This document shows positions 61,302 through 64,000 of a DNA stretch of 64,000 nucleotides, in pieces. Below the pieces are notes generated by a model that was not told where the DNA came from, did not search any database, and worked only from the letters and a program-made list of their open reading frames with translations. Positions within the stretch are counted from its first letter, which is position 1. Each line of letters starts with the position of its first letter. The translations under genes and the position numbers were made by a program. This stretch comes from Bryobacteraceae bacterium. Its GTDB lineage: Bacteria; Acidobacteriota; Terriglobia; Bryobacterales; Bryobacteraceae. The DNA is taken from contig JAWKHH010000006.1 in the NCBI GenBank assembly GCA_041394945.1, positions 1 to 64,000 on the forward strand, read 5' to 3'.

Positions 61302-62066
61302 ATGCTAAACTGGCACCCAGTGTCCGGTTACATCCTTCCGGCCCTGTTGGCAGCGGCTTGGTTGTGGGCTCTGTCCGGCAGGCGTTCGGGAACTTTCGCT
61401 CCTTCCCGCGCCGGATTCGCCTTGCTCGCCGCATTTACCCTGTTTTCCTGGTTGCCCGCCGCCTGGCTCGGCGCCCTCACTCTCGAAGCCGCCTATCCGC
61501 TCGCCTCCCGCCCGCCTGCCTCGGCCCAGGCCATTGTCGTTCTCGCCGGCCAGATCCGCTACGCCTTCCCCGCCCCCGTCGATCCCCTCCCCGGACCCGG
61601 CACCGCCCTCCGCTGCCATCACGCCGCCTGGCTCTACCAGAATGGCTTCGACCTCCCCATCTTCGTCTCCGGCGGCCCGGTCGGTAGCGGAAAACGAGCT
61701 CCCGTCGCCGCCGATGTCATGAAATCCGCTCTTGTCGGCCTTGGCGTGCCCGCCTCCCGCGTCTTCACAGAGTCCCGCTCCGCCAACACTCACGAGAACG
61801 CTGTCGAATCGGCCCAAATCCTCCGCAAAGCCGGCTTCGAACGCATCCTCCTGGTTACCGAAGCGTTCCACATGCGGCGAGCTTCCGCCGCCTTCCGCAA
61901 ACAAGGCATCGACGTCGTTCCCGCGCCTTGCGGCTTCCGCCGCGAACAGTTCGGATATTACCGTTGGTATCAATGGGTTCCGACTCCTCAGGCCATCCTC
62001 TGGAACGAGGAGCACTTCCGCGAGTGGGCCGCCTTCGCTGCCTATTGGCTCCGGGACTGGCTTTGA
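61302..62066 (+). CDS. YdcF/SanA-family (DUF218) membrane protein
   Basis: 254 residues from ATG 61302. Two or three membrane segments in the first 60 residues (SGYILPALLAAAWLWAL and GFALLAAFTLFSWLPAAWLG). The DUF218 domain follows with AIVVLAGQIRYAFP, GLYQ-like WLYQNGFDLPIFVSGG, ESRSANTHENAVESA and LLVTEAFHMRRASAAFR. Family members such as ElyC/SanA act in envelope or peptidoglycan-precursor metabolism. It starts an operon with one-base overlaps, 62 bases from the divergent epimerase gene. Confidence 0.88.
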   Translation: MLNWHPVSGYILPALLAAAWLWALSGRRSGTFAPSRAGFALLAAFTLFSWLPAAWLGALTLEAAYPLASRPPASAQAIVVLAGQIRYAFPAPVDPLPGPGTALRCHHAAWLYQNGFDLPIFVSGGPVGSGKRAPVAADVMKSALVGLGVPASRVFTESRSANTHENAVESAQILRKAGFERILLVTEAFHMRRASAAFRKQGIDVVPAPCGFRREQFGYYRWYQWVPTPQAILWNEEHFREWAAFAAYWLRDWL

Positions 62067-62908
62067 TGCGCCTCGCTCTCCTGGCGTCTCTCTGCGCCTC
62101 GCTCTGCTTTCCCGCCTGCTCCCGTCATCCCGCCGCCTCGCCGATCTACACCTTCTCTTACGGCCCGGACCCGGCCCAGCGCTGTCACTTCTACCTCCCG
62201 TCAAACCCTTCTCCCCAATCCCGCCCCCTTGCCGTCGTCGTCCACGGCGGCGCCTGGCGCGACGGGTCCCCCGAGGAAATCGCCGCCGCCGGATTGTTCC
62301 AGCCTCTCCTTGACCGCGGCTTCCTCGTCGCCGCGCCCGCCTACCGCCTCGCGCCCGCTCACCGCGCCCCGGCCGCCGCCGTCGATCTCCGCAACGCAAT
62401 TGCTGCCGCCGCCCGCCTCTGCCCCCGCTTCTCCGGCGACCCCGCCCGCCTCCTCCTAGCCGGATTCTCCGCCGGCGCTCATCTCGCCCTCCTCGCCGCC
62501 ACCGCTCCCCCCGGCGCCGTTCCCAGCCCCATAGCCCGTCCCGCCGCCATCGTCAGCTTCTGGGGTATCTCCGATCTCCCCGCCCTTCTCGAAGATCCCC
62601 GCACCCGGTCCCTGGCCACCGCTTGGCTCCCCGACCCCTTCCCGTACGAACTCCCCTCGCTCCTATCACCTCTCCGTTATGCCGATAGAACCCTCGTGCC
62701 GGTCCTCGCCTTCCACTCCCGTCACGACCCGCTCGTGCCCTTTTCCCAATCCCGCTCGCTCGTCGAGGCCATCGACGCCGCCGGCGGCCGCGCTACTCTC
62801 ATCGAACTCGATCACCGCTCCCATGCCCCCGCCGCGCCCGCCGTCCAGCTCCTGTACGCACGCGTCTTCGAGTTTCTCGAACAAACCACCCCCAATCTCC
62901 TTCCATGA
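62066..62908 (+). CDS. Alpha/beta-hydrolase, esterase-like lipoprotein
   Basis: 280 residues. The N-terminus has a lipoprotein-type signal (LALLASLCASLCFPACSR, with the Cys after a short hydrophobic core). HGGAW is the oxyanion motif and GFSAGAHL holds the nucleophile Ser (G-x-S-x-G). FHSRHDPLVPFSQS contains the acidic residue and LDHRSHAPAA probably the catalytic His. This layout fits BD-FAE/carbohydrate-esterase-like enzymes. The start overlaps the previous stop by one base (TGATG), and the stop overlaps the next start (ATGA), so the three genes are coupled. It may remove acyl groups from glycans. Confidence 0.85.
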   Translation: MRLALLASLCASLCFPACSRHPAASPIYTFSYGPDPAQRCHFYLPSNPSPQSRPLAVVVHGGAWRDGSPEEIAAAGLFQPLLDRGFLVAAPAYRLAPAHRAPAAAVDLRNAIAAAARLCPRFSGDPARLLLAGFSAGAHLALLAATAPPGAVPSPIARPAAIVSFWGISDLPALLEDPRTRSLATAWLPDPFPYELPSLLSPLRYADRTLVPVLAFHSRHDPLVPFSQSRSLVEAIDAAGGRATLIELDHRSHAPAAPAVQLLYARVFEFLEQTTPNLLP

Positions 62909-64000
62909 CCCCAGTCACGCCCGCTTCGCCCCCCGCCTCCGGACGCATCCCTTCGCTCGACGGCCTCCGCGCCATCTCCATCATTCTCGTTCTGATCGGA
63001 CATCTCAACGGCACCGCCGGCTTTGGCTCCCACCCCTGGATCCGTTCCACCTTCGGCGACCTCGCCCACCTCGGCGTCGTCGTCTTCTTCGTCATCTCCG
63101 GTTTCCTCATCACCACTCTGCTCCTCAAGGAGCACGCCAAAACCGGAACCGTCTCCCTGGTCCTCTTCTACGCCCGCCGCTCCATCCGCATTTTCCCGGC
63201 CGCCCTCGCCTTTCTCGCCGCCATGGCCCTCGCGCACTATCTCCACTGGATCGAACTCCACCCGCGCGACATGCTCCACGCCCTCACCTATACCGTCAAC
63301 TACCACGTCAACCGCTCCTGGTTCATCGGACATCTCTGGTCCCTCTCGGTCGAAGAACAGTTCTACCTTCTTTGGCCCCTCACCATGCTCCTGCTCGGGC
63401 CGCGCCGCGCCTTCTGGTTCGCCGCCTTCATGCTCGTTCTCTCACCCTGCTTCCGCATCGCCGCGTGGCTCTTCCTCCGCGGCAACCCCCTCGCCGACGC
63501 CGAAATGTTCCCCATGGTTTCCGACAGCCTCGCCGCCGGATGCCTCCTCGCCGGCCTTCGCCCGCACCTCGAATCCCACCGCCTTTACCGCCACCTGCTG
63601 GCCGGCCCCTCCTGGCTCTTCCTCCTCGCCGCCCTGCTCGTTCTCAACCGCTTTTCAATCTATGTCGCCGGCTCCACCATCGGATTCGCGATCGAAAATC
63701 TCCTCATTGCCGCGCTCGTCCATCGCGCCGTCGTCAATCCCGGCTCCGCCTTCGGATCGTTCCTCAACTCCGCGCCGGTCTCGGCCATCGGCGTGCTTTC
63801 CTACTCGCTCTACCTCTGGCAGCAGCCCTTCCTGAACCGCCACTCCTCAGCCTGGGTCAACGCCTTCCCGCAGAACCTCGTTCTCGCGATCGGGATGGCC
63901 GTCATCTCCTACCGCCTCCTCGAACATCCCCTCAACGCGCTCCGCCACCGTCTCCGCGCCGATTCTTCCCCGCCCCGGCCGCCTTCCTCACCCTCGGACC
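62905..64000 (+). CDS. Acyltransferase-3 family membrane protein (OafA-like), partial
   Basis: The frame starts at ATG 62905, overlapping the preceding stop, and is open at the window edge (365 codons). The N-terminal motif IPSLDGLRAISIILVLIGHL with the catalytic His, VVVFFVISGFLITTLLL, RRSIRIFPA and HLWSLSVEEQFYLLWPLTML are the signature of AT3 O-acyltransferases. Ten or so membrane segments follow. These enzymes acetylate LPS or exopolysaccharide from the periplasm. The last visible part is a hydrophilic proline/serine-rich tail, so the gene probably ends soon after the window. Confidence 0.92.
   Translation, partial: MTPVTPASPPASGRIPSLDGLRAISIILVLIGHLNGTAGFGSHPWIRSTFGDLAHLGVVVFFVISGFLITTLLLKEHAKTGTVSLVLFYARRSIRIFPAALAFLAAMALAHYLHWIELHPRDMLHALTYTVNYHVNRSWFIGHLWSLSVEEQFYLLWPLTMLLLGPRRAFWFAAFMLVLSPCFRIAAWLFLRGNPLADAEMFPMVSDSLAAGCLLAGLRPHLESHRLYRHLLAGPSWLFLLAALLVLNRFSIYVAGSTIGFAIENLLIAALVHRAVVNPGSAFGSFLNSAPVSAIGVLSYSLYLWQQPFLNRHSSAWVNAFPQNLVLAIGMAVISYRLLEHPLNALRHRLRADSSPPRPPSSPSD

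Overview
The window is GC-rich and dense with genes. The content suggests a soil-type Acidobacteriota bacterium close to Solibacter/Bryobacterales. The grounds are large secreted Ig-repeat proteins, a C-terminal repeat domain I associate with that group (from memory), a PEP-CTERM protein, flagellar genes and a large exopolysaccharide locus. This placement is inference; no rRNA or marker gene is present.

Layout. (1) 1-6.9 kb is signalling: a CpaE/TadZ-like receiver-ATPase, a 1319-residue hybrid histidine kinase with triplicated PAS domains, and a second receiver-kinase gene broken by a one-base frameshift. (2) 7-10.2 kb holds an outer-membrane barrel protein and the filament cap gene fliD with a small FliT-like follower. 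(3) 10.2-20.5 kb is a plasmid-type backbone: ten iteron-like 17-bp repeats upstream of a RepA-type initiator (an eleventh lies inside the gene), an AbrB/Doc toxin-antitoxin locus whose toxin is split by an IS256-family element with a 9-bp target duplication, asnB, a parA gene overlapping a small probable DNA-binding partner gene with repeats upstream, a complete tyrosine recombinase, and a cluster of decayed toxin-antitoxin genes. It is either a plasmid integrated in a chromosome or part of a large secondary replicon. (4) 20.5-29.3 kb holds a beta-propeller protein, a cupin, a secreted repeat protein of lower apparent GC and a giant 1235-residue flagellin.

(5) 29.5-61.2 kb is an almost unbroken minus-strand envelope and exopolysaccharide locus. 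Three very large secreted proteins sit at its edges; two of them are paralogues, one on each side of the biosynthetic block. Between them, in transcription order, are a CapK-like adenylating enzyme, a four-gene Dlt-like acylation cassette (acyl-AMP ligase, carrier protein, SGNH/DltD-like protein, MBOAT acyltransferase), a GDP-D-glycero-D-manno-heptose set (hddA, fused hddC-gmhA, gmhB, plus a transaldolase), a polysaccharide-deacetylase-like protein, a Wzx-type flippase, an O-antigen ligase/polymerase-like protein and two glycosyltransferases. A PEP-CTERM protein and a sugar-nucleotide epimerase lie just upstream. Together they could make, acylate, export and trim a heptose-containing surface polysaccharide. 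(6) 61.3-64 kb is a divergent plus-strand operon (DUF218 protein, esterase-like lipoprotein, acyltransferase-3) that runs off the window.

No tRNA, rRNA or CRISPR array was seen. Domain calls come from reading motifs in the translations, not from database searches.
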